Assembly (NCBI RefSeq): GCF_030623445.1
Contig: NZ_CP130613.1
Coordinates: 2,604,001-2,668,000 of the forward strand
Source: Pseudogemmatithrix spongiicola
GTDB lineage: Bacteria; Gemmatimonadota; Gemmatimonadetes; Gemmatimonadales; Gemmatimonadaceae
Direction of reading: 5' to 3'
DNA: 64,000 nt
Numbering within the stretch: position 1 is the stretch's first letter; every line of letters starts with the position of its first letter. Below are positions 28,474-37,920 of this stretch, piece by piece. A program made the position numbers and the translations under genes. The notes below the pieces were generated by a model. It ran no database searches. It was not told the origin of the DNA and saw nothing but the letters and a program-made list of their open reading frames with translations.

Positions 28474-28493
28474 CCCCCGCGTCGCGGCGGGGG
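28474..28493 (-). terminator. Possible terminator after kynU
   Basis: A 7-bp stem (CCCCCGC / GCGGGGG, loop of six) lies directly downstream of the kynU stop on the minus strand. No T-run follows, so the call is tentative. Confidence 0.35.
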
Positions 28494-28499
28494 GAAGGG

Positions 28500-29690
28500 T
28501 CACGTGACGGTGGGACGCGTGTCAGCGAAAGCCTTCCACGCGTCGGTCGCGAGGATATCATCGATTTCCCCGACCACGCGACGCACTTCGTCGTCGGTCG
28601 TGTAGAAATGCGGCGCCACGCGGATGCCCGCGCCGGGCCGGAAGTCGATGACGACATCGCGCGCGAGGAGCGCCTGCGCCACCGCGGCGGCATGCGGCAC
28701 GTCGAAGGCGATGGTGCCGCCGCGACGCGAGGGATCACGCGGCGCGGTCAGGCGATAACCGCGCGCGTCGGCCAACTCGACGAGCAGGGCCGTCTGCCGC
28801 AGGCTCTTGGCGCGGACCTGCGCCATACCCGCCGCACGGACGATGCGGGGGCCTTCCGTGGCCGCATAGAGCGACGGCACGGTCGGCGTGCCGCCCAGCC
28901 AGCGCCAGATGCCGTCGGCGGGCTCCATCGTCGTATCGAACGCGAACGGCCGCTTGTGCGCTTGCCAGCCGGTCAGCGCCGGCGCCAAGCGCTCGCTCAT
29001 TGCCGGGCTCGCATAAAGGAAGCAGCCGCCGGGGCCGCCGCAGAGCCACTTAAGCACGCCGCCGGCGAGGAAGTCGACCTTGCTGCGCTTCACATCTACA
29101 GGAATCACGCCGACCGAGTGGTAGGCATCCAGCGAGACCAGCGCGCCCTGCGCATGGGCGTGCGCGACCAGCGCGTCGGCGTCGATGATGTACGCCGAGC
29201 GGAACAGCACGTGGCTCACGCAGACCAACGCCGTGCGTTCGGTGATCGCCGCATGCAACGCCTGCTGGTCGATCGAGATGCCGTCCTCGCTGGGCACCAC
29301 GATGACCCGCGCGCCGAACTTCGGCGCCAACTGCTCGATGGCGTAGCGAACGCTCGGGAAGTCCAGCGCCGTCATCACGATCTCGTTGCGCTGCGCGGTG
29401 ATCGGCACGGCCGAGAGCACCGTGGCCTGCGCGATGGTCACCGTCGGGACGATGCCCACTTCATGCGGCGCGGCACCGATGAGCGGCGCCACCACGTCGC
29501 CCACCGTCACGGGCATCTCCCACCAGCCCTTGGCCCAGGCGCGGACACCGTGCGTGCGCCAGGCATCGGCGTACTCCTGCAGGCGCCCCGGCACACCCCG
29601 GGGCATCGCGCCGAGCGAATTGGAGACGAGGTAGGTGCAGGTCGAGAGGATGGGAAACTCCTCCCGGAACGCGAGCAACGCATCAGTCAT
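28500..29690 (-). CDS. kynU: Kynureninase-like PLP enzyme
   Basis: 396 residues from ATG at 29690. Fold-type I PLP enzyme with the kynureninase opening YLVSNSLGAMP, the PLP-contacting SLDAYHSVG and the Schiff-base lysine in GVLKWLCGGPG. Kynureninase converts kynurenine to anthranilate and alanine. No other tryptophan-breakdown gene is near, so it could be a related aminotransferase V enzyme. It is the last gene downstream of the RND efflux genes, 26 bases after them. Confidence 0.78.
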   Translation of the reverse strand: MTDALLAFREEFPILSTCTYLVSNSLGAMPRGVPGRLQEYADAWRTHGVRAWAKGWWEMPVTVGDVVAPLIGAAPHEVGIVPTVTIAQATVLSAVPITAQRNEIVMTALDFPSVRYAIEQLAPKFGARVIVVPSEDGISIDQQALHAAITERTALVCVSHVLFRSAYIIDADALVAHAHAQGALVSLDAYHSVGVIPVDVKRSKVDFLAGGVLKWLCGGPGGCFLYASPAMSERLAPALTGWQAHKRPFAFDTTMEPADGIWRWLGGTPTVPSLYAATEGPRIVRAAGMAQVRAKSLRQTALLVELADARGYRLTAPRDPSRRGGTIAFDVPHAAAVAQALLARDVVIDFRPGAGIRVAPHFYTTDDEVRRVVGEIDDILATDAWKAFADTRPTVT

Positions 29691-29715
29691 GCGCTGCAAT
29701 CTACCGCATCGGCCG

Positions 29716-32700
29716 TCAGTCGTCGGGATGCGTCGCCTGCCACATCGCCACCGCGCGGTACAGGATCGGCAGCACGAACAGCGTGAGGAACGTCGACGTC
29801 ACGAGCCCGCCGATCACCACGCTCGCCAGGGGTCGCTGCACCTCGGCGCCGGCGCTCGTCGTCACGGCCATCGGCACGAAGCCCAGGCTCGCGACCAACG
29901 CCGTCATCAGCACCGGCCGCAGGCGGTCCACCGCGCCATGCAGCACCGCGTCATCGAGGCTGCGGCCCTTCTCGCGCAGGTGATTGATGTGCTCCACCAT
30001 CACCACGCCGTTGAGCACGGCGATGCCGAAGAGCGCGATGAAGCCGATGCTCGCCGAGAGCGAGAGGTTGATGCCGCGGAGCCAGAGCATCGCCACGCCG
30101 CCGACGAGCGCGAAGGGCACGTTCATGAGCACGAGCCCCGCCTGCGCCACTGACCCGAAGGAGAGGAACAGCAGCAGGTAGATGATCAGGATCACCGCCG
30201 GCACGACCAGCGCCAGCCGCCCGAGGGCGCGCGTCTGGTTCTCGTACTGCCCGCCCCACTCCAGGAACACGCCCGACGGCAGCTCGACCTCGGCGGCCAC
30301 GCGGCCCCGCACTTCCTGCACGAAGCTGCCGAGGTCGCGGCCGCGCACGTTGCTCATCACCAGCGTGCGGCGCTGCGCGTCCTCGTGCGCGATGAGCTCG
30401 GGGCCCATGACGGTCTCGATGCGCGCGAGCGAGCCCAGTGACACGCGCGCGCCGGTCCCCGTGCGCACCGTGATGCGCTTGAGCGACTCGAGGTCGCGTC
30501 GCGCGTCGTCGGGCAGCCGCACGGCGACGCCGATGCGGCGCGGGCCGTCGACCAGCTCGGTCGCCACCGCGACGCCCGTGCCGAGGTCCAGCGCCGCCTG
30601 CACGTCGGCCACCTGCACGCCGTAGCGGGCAAGCGCGGCGCGATCCACCTGCACGCGGTACTGGCCGCTGCCATCGGCGATCTCCACCGAGACGTCTGCT
30701 GCGCCCTCGACGCTCGCGACGATCCGCTCGATGCGCGCGCCAAGCGCCTCGTTCACCATGCGGTCGGGCCCGACGATCTTGATGCCGAGGTCCGTGCGGA
30801 TGCCGCTCTCCGCCTCATCGAGGCGCATCGCCAGGGGCTGCGTGAACGCGATCTCCAGCCCGGGAATCGCCGCGAGCGCCGAGTCGAGCAGGGCGATCAA
30901 CCCCTCGTTCGTCTTCGCCGAGGTCCACTCGTCGTGCGGCTTCAGGATGACGTACGTGTCGCCCTCGTAGAGGCCCATCGCCTCCGTCGCGAGGTCCGGA
31001 CGGCCTTCCTTGGTCACGACGGTCACGACTTCGGGGAACTGCTTGATGATGCGCTCGGCCTCCATCGACAGCCGCGTGCCCTCGCCCAGTGAGATGCTCG
31101 GCAGGCGCCGCGACGTGATGAGGATGTTGCCCTCGTCGAGCTTGGGCATGAACTCGGTCCCGATGAACGCGATCGACACCACGGCCGCGAGCACCGCCAC
31201 GGCCGAGACGGCGACGATGCGCTTTCCGTGCGCCATCGCGCGTGTCAGGCCGCGGGCGTAGCGCGCCCGCAGCTCGTCGAGCAGGCGATGCCGCTCCTCA
31301 TGGTCGTGCTTGAGCACCATCGACGCGACGCTCGGCACGTACGTGAGCGCCAGCAGCAGCGAGCCGAGCACCGCCGTCACGACGGTAAAGGCCATCGGCT
31401 TGAACATGCGGCCCTCCATCCCGTCCAGCGTGAAGATCGGGATGTACACGGCGACGATGATCGCGATGCCGAACAGGATGGGCCGACCGACCTCGACGGC
31501 TGCCCCAAGGAAGATCGACCGTCGGTCCTCGCTGGTGCCTTCCTCGAGCTTGCGCACGAAGTTCTCGATCATCACCACGGAAGCGTCGACGATGAGGCCG
31601 AAGTCCATGGCGCCGAGCGACATGAGGTTCGCGCCGTAGCCGAACAGGTGCATGCCGCCGAAGGCGAAGAGCATCGAGAGCGGAATGACCGACGCGACGA
31701 TCAGCGAGGCGCGCCAGTTCCGCAGGAACAGGAACAGGACGGCAATGACGAGCAGGCCGCCCTCGATGAGGTTCTTCGTGATCGTCTTGGTGGTGCGCGC
31801 GATGAGCTGCGTCTGGTCGTAGAAGGGCGTGACCGCGACGTGCGTCGGCAGGCCGCCGCGGATCTCGTCGAGGCGCGCGCGCACGTCGCGGATGACGCGG
31901 CGGGAGTCGGCGCCCTTGAGCTTCATCACCATGCCGGTGACGACCTCGCCCTCGCCGTCCTTCGTGACCGCGCCTTGGCGCGGCAATGCGCCCATCTCCA
32001 CGCGGGCCACGTCGCGCACGAGCACCGGGGCCCCGCCGCGCGTCGCCACCACCATGCGGCCGATCTCGTCGAGCGACTCGGCTCGACCCACGCCGCGGAT
32101 CGTGAAGCGCTCGCCCGCCGTCTCCACGTATGCGCCGCCGAAGGTCCGGTTGTTGGCGTCCAGCGCGTCGTGGAGATCCTGCAGGGTGAGGTCACGCGAC
32201 GCGAGGCGTGCCGGATCCGCGACGACGTGCACCTGCTCGATGAACCCGCCCCAGGAGTTCACCTCGCTGACGCCGGGCACCGTGCGCAGGCGCGGTCGGA
32301 TCGTGTAGTCATGCAGCGTCTTCAGCTCGGCCAACGACATCGAGTCGCTGGTCACCGTGTACTGGAAGAGCTCGCCCATGGGCGTGCTCACGGGCCCGAG
32401 GCCCGGCTCTATGCCGGGCGGAAGCGCGCCCACGGCGTCGGCCACGCGCTGCTGCACCAAGGTGCGCGCGAAGTACACGTCCACCTTGTCAGGGAAGCTC
32501 ACCGTGATCAGCGAGAGCCCCTGCTTGCTCACCGAGCGCACGTTCTCCGCGCCCTGGATGCCCATGAGCGTGGATTCGAGCGGGTAGGTCACCAAGCGCT
32601 CGACGTCCTCGGGCGGCATGCCGGGCGCGCTGGTGATCACCTCGACGCGCGTGCCGGTGAGGTCCGGGTAGGCATCGAAGGGGATGTGCGTCAGCGCATA

Positions 32701-32784
32701 GAAACCGAAGGCGACGATCGTGAGGACGCCGCCGATGACGAAGAAGCGCTGGTGCAGCGCGAAGTCGACGAGGCGCTTGATCAA
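29716..32784 (-). CDS. Heavy-metal efflux RND transporter (CusA/CzcA type)
   Basis: 1022 residues from TTG at 32784, whose bases overlap the adaptor stop (TTGA). Twelve membrane segments in the RND layout. The HME-class proton-relay motif DFGLIVDASVVMIEN is present, as are GGQYENQTRALGRL and NGVVMVEHINHLRE. It is the inner-membrane pump of a three-part system that moves metal ions out of the cell or periplasm. The exact metal cannot be read with confidence. Confidence 0.93.
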   Translation of the reverse strand: MIKRLVDFALHQRFFVIGGVLTIVAFGFYALTHIPFDAYPDLTGTRVEVITSAPGMPPEDVERLVTYPLESTLMGIQGAENVRSVSKQGLSLITVSFPDKVDVYFARTLVQQRVADAVGALPPGIEPGLGPVSTPMGELFQYTVTSDSMSLAELKTLHDYTIRPRLRTVPGVSEVNSWGGFIEQVHVVADPARLASRDLTLQDLHDALDANNRTFGGAYVETAGERFTIRGVGRAESLDEIGRMVVATRGGAPVLVRDVARVEMGALPRQGAVTKDGEGEVVTGMVMKLKGADSRRVIRDVRARLDEIRGGLPTHVAVTPFYDQTQLIARTTKTITKNLIEGGLLVIAVLFLFLRNWRASLIVASVIPLSMLFAFGGMHLFGYGANLMSLGAMDFGLIVDASVVMIENFVRKLEEGTSEDRRSIFLGAAVEVGRPILFGIAIIVAVYIPIFTLDGMEGRMFKPMAFTVVTAVLGSLLLALTYVPSVASMVLKHDHEERHRLLDELRARYARGLTRAMAHGKRIVAVSAVAVLAAVVSIAFIGTEFMPKLDEGNILITSRRLPSISLGEGTRLSMEAERIIKQFPEVVTVVTKEGRPDLATEAMGLYEGDTYVILKPHDEWTSAKTNEGLIALLDSALAAIPGLEIAFTQPLAMRLDEAESGIRTDLGIKIVGPDRMVNEALGARIERIVASVEGAADVSVEIADGSGQYRVQVDRAALARYGVQVADVQAALDLGTGVAVATELVDGPRRIGVAVRLPDDARRDLESLKRITVRTGTGARVSLGSLARIETVMGPELIAHEDAQRRTLVMSNVRGRDLGSFVQEVRGRVAAEVELPSGVFLEWGGQYENQTRALGRLALVVPAVILIIYLLLFLSFGSVAQAGLVLMNVPFALVGGVAMLWLRGINLSLSASIGFIALFGIAVLNGVVMVEHINHLREKGRSLDDAVLHGAVDRLRPVLMTALVASLGFVPMAVTTSAGAEVQRPLASVVIGGLVTSTFLTLFVLPILYRAVAMWQATHPDD

Positions 32785-33974
32785 TGGTCGTGGCCTCCTT
32801 CGCCCGCGCCCTGCCGCTTGAGGATCTCCGCCTTGGCGAGCGCGGCTCCGCGCGTCACCACGGAATCGCCGACGGCGAGGCCCGCGAGGATCTCAGCGCG
32901 CTGCGAGGTGCGGCGCCCCACGCGCACGGGCACGGCCTCGATCAACATGCCCTCGCCGAGTCGCGTGCCGCGCACGACCACGGTATCGCCCTCGAAGAGT
33001 TGCACGGCCTCGGCCGGCACCGAGAGCGTCGGCGCGCCATCGGCGCCGAGCAGCTCGGCGTCGGCAGTCATCTCGGCGCGCAGCAGCGACTGCGCGTCGG
33101 CGGCGGCGCGGGCCCAGACCTCGATGGCGCGACTGGTGGAGTCCACCACCGGTGCGATGCGCGTGATGCGGGCATCGAACGTGCGTCCGGGGTACGCCGG
33201 CACGCGGAAGCGCACGGCCTCGCCCGTGCGCACGCCGGCGATGGCCTCCTCGGGTAGGCGCATCACGACGCCGAGGCCGGCGCCGCGGGCCACGGTGATC
33301 AACTCCTGCCCGACGAGGACCACCTGCCCGGGGAGGGCGGCGCGGCCGGTGACGACACCGTCGAAGGGCGCTCGCACCAGCGCCGCGTGTTCGTCGGCGT
33401 TCCCCGTGGGGCCATCGCCGATGAGATGCTTCACGTAGCCCTCGGCGCGTTCGAGTTCCGCATGCGCGGCGTCGCGCGTGGCGACGGCCGCGGTGCGTGC
33501 GGCGCGCAGCCGTTCGACCTCCGCCGTCGCGATGGCCTTTGCGGCGAGCAGGCGCTCGCCCCGTCCCACCGCTTGCTGGGCCACGGCGAGGTTGGAATCG
33601 GCACTGGTGCTGGCCGCGCGGGCCGCGACGAGGCGCTGGCGGGCATCCATCATCTCGTGCGAATGCACGACGACGAGCACGTCACCCTCGCGCACGCGGT
33701 CGCCGGGGTAGGCCCGCACCTCGAGCACGCGGCCCTCGACGAGTGAACCGAGCGGCTGCGCGTCGTTGGGGTCGTACGACACATGCGCCGGCAGCCGCCA
33801 GGCCTCGCGCCAGGCCTCGTTGCTCGCCGCCGCGAGGGTGAAGCCGCCGATGCGCAACGCCGCGGCATCGATGAGCGCCGTATCGGCGACGGCGCCGGCC
33901 TCAGCCGCAGCCTCGGGCTGGTCGGTGCCGCAGGCCGCAAGCGAGACGAGGGCGAGGGCGAACAGTGCGCGCAT
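32781..33974 (-). CDS. RND efflux periplasmic adaptor, lipoprotein
   Basis: 397 residues from ATG at 33974. The signal sequence ends in the lipobox SLAAC. A barrel-sandwich domain begins VLEVRAYPGDRVREGDVLVV, followed by a coiled hairpin (about 110-170) and beta-barrel domains. The C-terminus GEGGHDH is rich in His and may bind metal. Its ATG overlaps the outer-membrane gene stop (TGATG). Confidence 0.92.
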   Translation of the reverse strand: MRALFALALVSLAACGTDQPEAAAEAGAVADTALIDAAALRIGGFTLAAASNEAWREAWRLPAHVSYDPNDAQPLGSLVEGRVLEVRAYPGDRVREGDVLVVVHSHEMMDARQRLVAARAASTSADSNLAVAQQAVGRGERLLAAKAIATAEVERLRAARTAAVATRDAAHAELERAEGYVKHLIGDGPTGNADEHAALVRAPFDGVVTGRAALPGQVVLVGQELITVARGAGLGVVMRLPEEAIAGVRTGEAVRFRVPAYPGRTFDARITRIAPVVDSTSRAIEVWARAAADAQSLLRAEMTADAELLGADGAPTLSVPAEAVQLFEGDTVVVRGTRLGEGMLIEAVPVRVGRRTSQRAEILAGLAVGDSVVTRGAALAKAEILKRQGAGEGGHDH

Positions 33975-35227
33975 CAGGGCATCTCCAGGACCGGCGCGCC
34001 CATCGCGCGCCGCAGTTCGAGTCGGATCAAGTGGCGGTCAGCCGTGGCCTGCAGCGCGGCGGCCCGCACATCGGTGACGGCGCGCAACGCTTCCAGCGTT
34101 TCGGTGAGTGTGGCGTGGCCTTCGCGGTACGCCGCCTCGGCGGCCGCCGCAAGTTCGTCGGCACGCTGCGCGCTCGTGGCATCGGCACGGATAGCCATCG
34201 CGTCCATGGCCCGCACGGCGTCGAAGGCCGCTTGCACCTCGCCGCGCACGCGAATCTCGAGGGCCCGGCGCTCGGCGTCCGCGAGGAGCCATTCGCCGGT
34301 CGCGCGCTCGCGGTTGCCGCCGTTGGCGTTGAGAATCGGCGGCGTGACGAAGAGCCCGACGACGCCCGCGGCGTAGCCACCGGTTCCTTTGTAGCCCGCC
34401 GTGACCCCGACGTCAGCGACGCTGCCGCGGGCCTCGGCCGCGCGGCGGCGCTCGGCTTCGCGGGCGGCGGCCTGCGCGGCCCGCACATCGGGCCGCTGCG
34501 CGAGTGCCTGCGCGATCGCTTCGTCCGCGTCGAAGGTCAGCGCGGCGACCTCGAGCGCGGGCGGCGCGGCCAGCGCGAGTTGGCGCGGGTCTTCGACGCC
34601 GAGTCGCGCCGCGAGTGCGGCGCGCGCGCGTCCCGCCGCGGCGATGGCTTGCACCGCGTGATAGCCGGCGCGCTCGGCCTCCAGGCGCGTGCGCATGGCG
34701 CTGGCCTCGGCGATCACGCCCTCGGCCGCTCGCAGCGAATCGAAACGGGCGAGCTCGGCGAAGCGCGCAGCCTGCGCGGTGGCGAACGTCGCGGTGGACG
34801 CGGCGGTCCACAGCGCCCACCACTCGCGCGCGGCGTCGAAGCCGGCCTCGCGCTGCACGAAGAGCGAATCGGCGATGCCCCGCTCCCGCGCCGCACCGAG
34901 CGCGCTGCGCAGCGCGAAGCGACGCCCCGTGACCGAGACCGGTAGCGTGAAGGTCGCAAAGTCGTCGTACGGCAGCGGCGCGCCTTCGTTCTCGCGCCGC
35001 AGTTCGAACGTGGGATTGGCCCATTGCGCGTCGGCGCGTGCGCGGCCGACGACGATCTGGCGCGCCGCCGACGCGGCCTGTGCGCCGGGCCCGGACCGCA
35101 TGGCACGTTCCACCGCTTGCTCGAGCGTGAGCGATGGCTGCGCTCCTGCCGTCACGGCCTCTTGGGCCGGCATGGCCGAGGCCAAGAGCATGAGGGCGCA
35201 CACGGCGCCGAAGGAGAGTCGTGGCAT
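33974..35227 (-). CDS. Outer-membrane efflux protein (TolC/CzcC type)
   Basis: 417 residues from ATG at 35227 (GTG 35230 is possible). A signal peptide ends at SAMPAQ. Two OEP repeats follow, with LTLEQAVERAM at the start of the first and FVTPPILNANGGNRER, typical of CzcC/CusC, in the second. It is the outer-membrane duct of the efflux system and the first of the three overlapping efflux genes. Confidence 0.9.
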   Translation of the reverse strand: MPRLSFGAVCALMLLASAMPAQEAVTAGAQPSLTLEQAVERAMRSGPGAQAASAARQIVVGRARADAQWANPTFELRRENEGAPLPYDDFATFTLPVSVTGRRFALRSALGAARERGIADSLFVQREAGFDAAREWWALWTAASTATFATAQAARFAELARFDSLRAAEGVIAEASAMRTRLEAERAGYHAVQAIAAAGRARAALAARLGVEDPRQLALAAPPALEVAALTFDADEAIAQALAQRPDVRAAQAAAREAERRRAAEARGSVADVGVTAGYKGTGGYAAGVVGLFVTPPILNANGGNRERATGEWLLADAERRALEIRVRGEVQAAFDAVRAMDAMAIRADATSAQRADELAAAAEAAYREGHATLTETLEALRAVTDVRAAALQATADRHLIRLELRRAMGAPVLEMP

Positions 35228-35292
35228 CACCGGACAAGCTAGGGCGCCCGGATGAACGCACGATGAACGCCGCGGTGGAGCGCCCGACCGCC

Positions 35293-35790
35293 CTAGCGCG
35301 CGGGTTCGAACACCCCGCGCTCACGGTTCTTGCGCACGTTGTCCCACGGGAACACGCGCCCGTTCATCGCCACGTACACGCCAGGCGGCAGCACCTGTGC
35401 GAAGCTCAGCGCGGAGCCGAGGTTGAAGAGGCCGTCCGACGAGCCGAAGGCATAGGGAATCATCGCGCCGGTGAGCACGATCGTCTTGTCGAGGTCGGCC
35501 GCGGCCAGCGCGCGGGCCGAGTCGACCATGGTGTCCGTGCCGTGCGTGACCACGAGCCGCGGCTCGGCGCTGGCGCGCGCCGCCGCCACGATGCGCGCCC
35601 GGTCGTCGTCGGTGAGATCGAGCGAATCCTTCAGCATCAGGACCTCGCTCACCAACGGGACGAGGCAGCGACCGCGCCGCAGCACGTCCTCGACGTGCGA
35701 GCTCCCGAACGACAGGGTGCCGTGGATCTCGTCGTACTGCTTGTCGAAAGTGCCGCCGGTAACGAGGAGGCGGATGGTGGGGGGCGTCAT
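35293..35790 (-). CDS. Single-domain asparaginase-like protein
   Basis: 165 residues from ATG at 35790, about half the length of L-asparaginase. It keeps the N-terminal catalytic domain: Thr14 in LLVTGGTFDK, Thr85-Asp86 in THGTDTM, and VLTGAMIPYAF. The C-terminal domain that completes the active site between subunits is absent, and the protein ends in a clean stop, not a frameshift. Short asparaginase-domain proteins exist as a separate group; activity is uncertain. It sits between the two-component genes and the efflux genes. Confidence 0.85.
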   Translation of the reverse strand: MTPPTIRLLVTGGTFDKQYDEIHGTLSFGSSHVEDVLRRGRCLVPLVSEVLMLKDSLDLTDDDRARIVAAARASAEPRLVVTHGTDTMVDSARALAAADLDKTIVLTGAMIPYAFGSSDGLFNLGSALSFAQVLPPGVYVAMNGRVFPWDNVRKNRERGVFEPAR

Positions 35791-35812
35791 GGCTGAAAGG
35801 TAGGCTGTGCGG

Positions 35813-37141
35813 TCATGCGCGCGGGAAGCGCACGGTGATTCGCGTACCGGTCGGGATGTTCGCGTCGAACGCGATTTGCGCGCCGTGCCGGTCGGCGATG
35901 GCGCGGGCAATGGGGAGGCCGAGCCCCGATCCGTCGGGTGCGCGCTGCCGTGCGGCAGCACCGCGGAAGAACCGCTCGAAGAGCCGCGCCCGCTCGTGGT
36001 CTGGGATTCCGATGCCGCTGTCTTCGACGACGAGGAGGGCGCCCGCGCGTTCGGCCCGCACCGCCACGCGCACCGTGCCGCCGGCCGGCGTGTAGCGGAT
36101 GGCGTTGTCGACGAAGATGCCGACCATGCGCGCGAGGGCCGCCGCGTCCATGCGCACCGGCGCCTCATCGGCTACATCGATCTCCAAGCGCAGGTCGTGG
36201 CGCTTGGCCACGGCGTCGAAGCGGCCCGCGACGTCCGCGACGACATCATCGAGGAAGCCGGGCTGCAGGCCCGCCGCCTCGCGGCCCGCATCGCTGCGCG
36301 CGAGTTCGAGCAGCTCGTCAACCAAGCGCGACATCACTTCCAGCTCCTGCTGTGTCCGCTGCAGCGCGCTGCGGTCATCGGCGCCTTCGGGCAGCGACAG
36401 CGCGAGATCGCCAGCGCCGCGCGCGCGCGCGATGGGTGTGCGCAGCTCGTGCGCGGCGTCGGCGAGGAAACGGCGCTGCGTCGCCATCGCCTGATCGAGG
36501 CGGTCCAACAGGGCATTGAACCGCAGGCCGAGGCGGCCGAGCTCGTCGTCCGCCGCGGCGATCGGCAGGCGGCCCGAGGTATCGGCCGTGATGCGGTCGG
36601 CCGCCTCGGCCATTGCCGCCACGGGGCGCAGGGTGCGGCCGGTGAGCACCCAGCCGAGTACGACGGCGAAGAGCACGGCCAGTGGAATGGCAAGCAGCGC
36701 GCCGCGGTCCACGGCGGCGAGCTGGCGCGTGAGCGGCGCGGCAGACGACGTGAGGCGCACCTCCCAGCCGGGCGCGAGCTCGGGGTCCAGCGGACGCACG
36801 ATCTCGCGCAGCGGCGGCTCGAGCACCGGCAGCGGCATGACGTGGATCTCCGGCGGCGGTGCGTAGTCGCTGCCGTCGGGTCGCACGAAATGGATGTGAC
36901 GATCGGGAATCGCCAGCTCGCCGACGATGTGCCCGATGGTCCCCTCGACGACGCGGTACTCCAGCACCTCGGCGCGGAAGAATCCGCGGACGAGTACGGC
37001 GGCCGCCTCCTGCGAGCGGGCGTACTCGCCCTCGATCGACTGCCGCAGGTAGCTGCGCGCCGTCCACGTGCCGGCAAGCAGGATGAGGAGCACGGACCCG
37101 GCGTACCACAGCGTGAGGCGGGCGCGGATGGACTGCGGCAT
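35813..37141 (-). CDS. Sensor histidine kinase
   Basis: 442 residues from ATG at 37141. Membrane segment about 10-25, a periplasmic sensor of about 120 residues, a second segment about 150-167, then HAMP, the HisKA domain with H231 in HELRTPIARA, and the ATPase domain with DNAIRYTPAGG, EDSGIGIPD and GSGLGLPIARAIAD. The start overlaps the response-regulator stop (TGATG). Its place upstream of metal efflux genes suggests a CusS/CzcS-like metal sensor, an inference from context. Confidence 0.92.
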   Translation of the reverse strand: MPQSIRARLTLWYAGSVLLILLAGTWTARSYLRQSIEGEYARSQEAAAVLVRGFFRAEVLEYRVVEGTIGHIVGELAIPDRHIHFVRPDGSDYAPPPEIHVMPLPVLEPPLREIVRPLDPELAPGWEVRLTSSAAPLTRQLAAVDRGALLAIPLAVLFAVVLGWVLTGRTLRPVAAMAEAADRITADTSGRLPIAAADDELGRLGLRFNALLDRLDQAMATQRRFLADAAHELRTPIARARGAGDLALSLPEGADDRSALQRTQQELEVMSRLVDELLELARSDAGREAAGLQPGFLDDVVADVAGRFDAVAKRHDLRLEIDVADEAPVRMDAAALARMVGIFVDNAIRYTPAGGTVRVAVRAERAGALLVVEDSGIGIPDHERARLFERFFRGAAARQRAPDGSGLGLPIARAIADRHGAQIAFDANIPTGTRITVRFPRA

Positions 37142-37842
37142 CAGCGCGACGCCTCGCGTTCCGGCGCAGGCGCGGGGGACGCCAATCGGTATCCGGCGCC
37201 GCGCATCGTCTCGAGCATCGCGGGTTCGCCCGGCATGTCGATCTTCTTGCGCAGCCGGCCGATGTACACGTCGATGACGTTGCTGAACGGATCGTAGTTG
37301 TCGTCCCAGGCATGCTGGCTGATGTGCTCGCGGGTGAGCACCTGCCCCGGGTGGCGCATGAGCACCTCGAGCACCGCGTACTCCTTGGCGGTGAGGGCGA
37401 TCGCACGCGGGCCGCGGCGGGCACTGCGATTGCCGGTATCGAGCGCCAGGGCGCCGACGTGCAGCACCGGCGGCAAAGCGTCTGCGGGACGGCGCAGCAG
37501 GGCCCGCAGCCGCGCCACGAGTTCGCCCAGCGCGTAGGGCTTCACGAGATAGTCGTCGGCCCCGATATCGAGCCCGGCGATGCGCGCCTCGACCGCGTCG
37601 CGCGCCGTGGCCATCAGGATGCGCAGCGAGGGATGGGCGCGACGCAGGCGCCGGCAGACCTCGAGGCCGTCGAGGTCGGGGAGTCCGAGGTCGAGCACCA
37701 GGGCATCGTAGGGATTCAGTGCCGCAAGCTCGAGCGCCGCGCGACCGCTGGCGGCGTGGTCCACGGCGAAGCCGTGGTTGCGCAGGAACTGGCCGGCCGT
37801 GGCGGCCATCCGGGCATCGTCTTCGACGAGGAGGAGGCGCAT
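37141..37842 (-). CDS. OmpR-family response regulator
   Basis: 233 residues from ATG at 37842. The receiver domain has acidic residues in VEDD, the phosphoacceptor D51 (VLDLGLPDLDG) and K101 (LVKPYA). The C-terminal winged helix (ALTAKEYAVLEVLMRHPGQV; VIDVYIGRLRKKID) binds DNA. It is the first gene of the minus-strand run leading to the efflux genes and probably controls them. Confidence 0.94.
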   Translation of the reverse strand: MRLLLVEDDARMAATAGQFLRNHGFAVDHAASGRAALELAALNPYDALVLDLGLPDLDGLEVCRRLRRAHPSLRILMATARDAVEARIAGLDIGADDYLVKPYALGELVARLRALLRRPADALPPVLHVGALALDTGNRSARRGPRAIALTAKEYAVLEVLMRHPGQVLTREHISQHAWDDNYDPFSNVIDVYIGRLRKKIDMPGEPAMLETMRGAGYRLASPAPAPEREASR

Positions 37843-37920
37843 CGTCCCCGGAATCTACGCCGAACCGCGCGCGGGGATTGGCGCGGGCGCGCGCAACGCG
37901 CAAGTTCAGCATCGGTGACC

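Noticed and set aside
35300-35320. tRNA-like T-loop sequence GGTTCGAACACC
   Set aside because: It lies inside the last codons of the asparaginase gene and has no acceptor or anticodon stem around it. A similar match near 21350 is inside the M16 gene.
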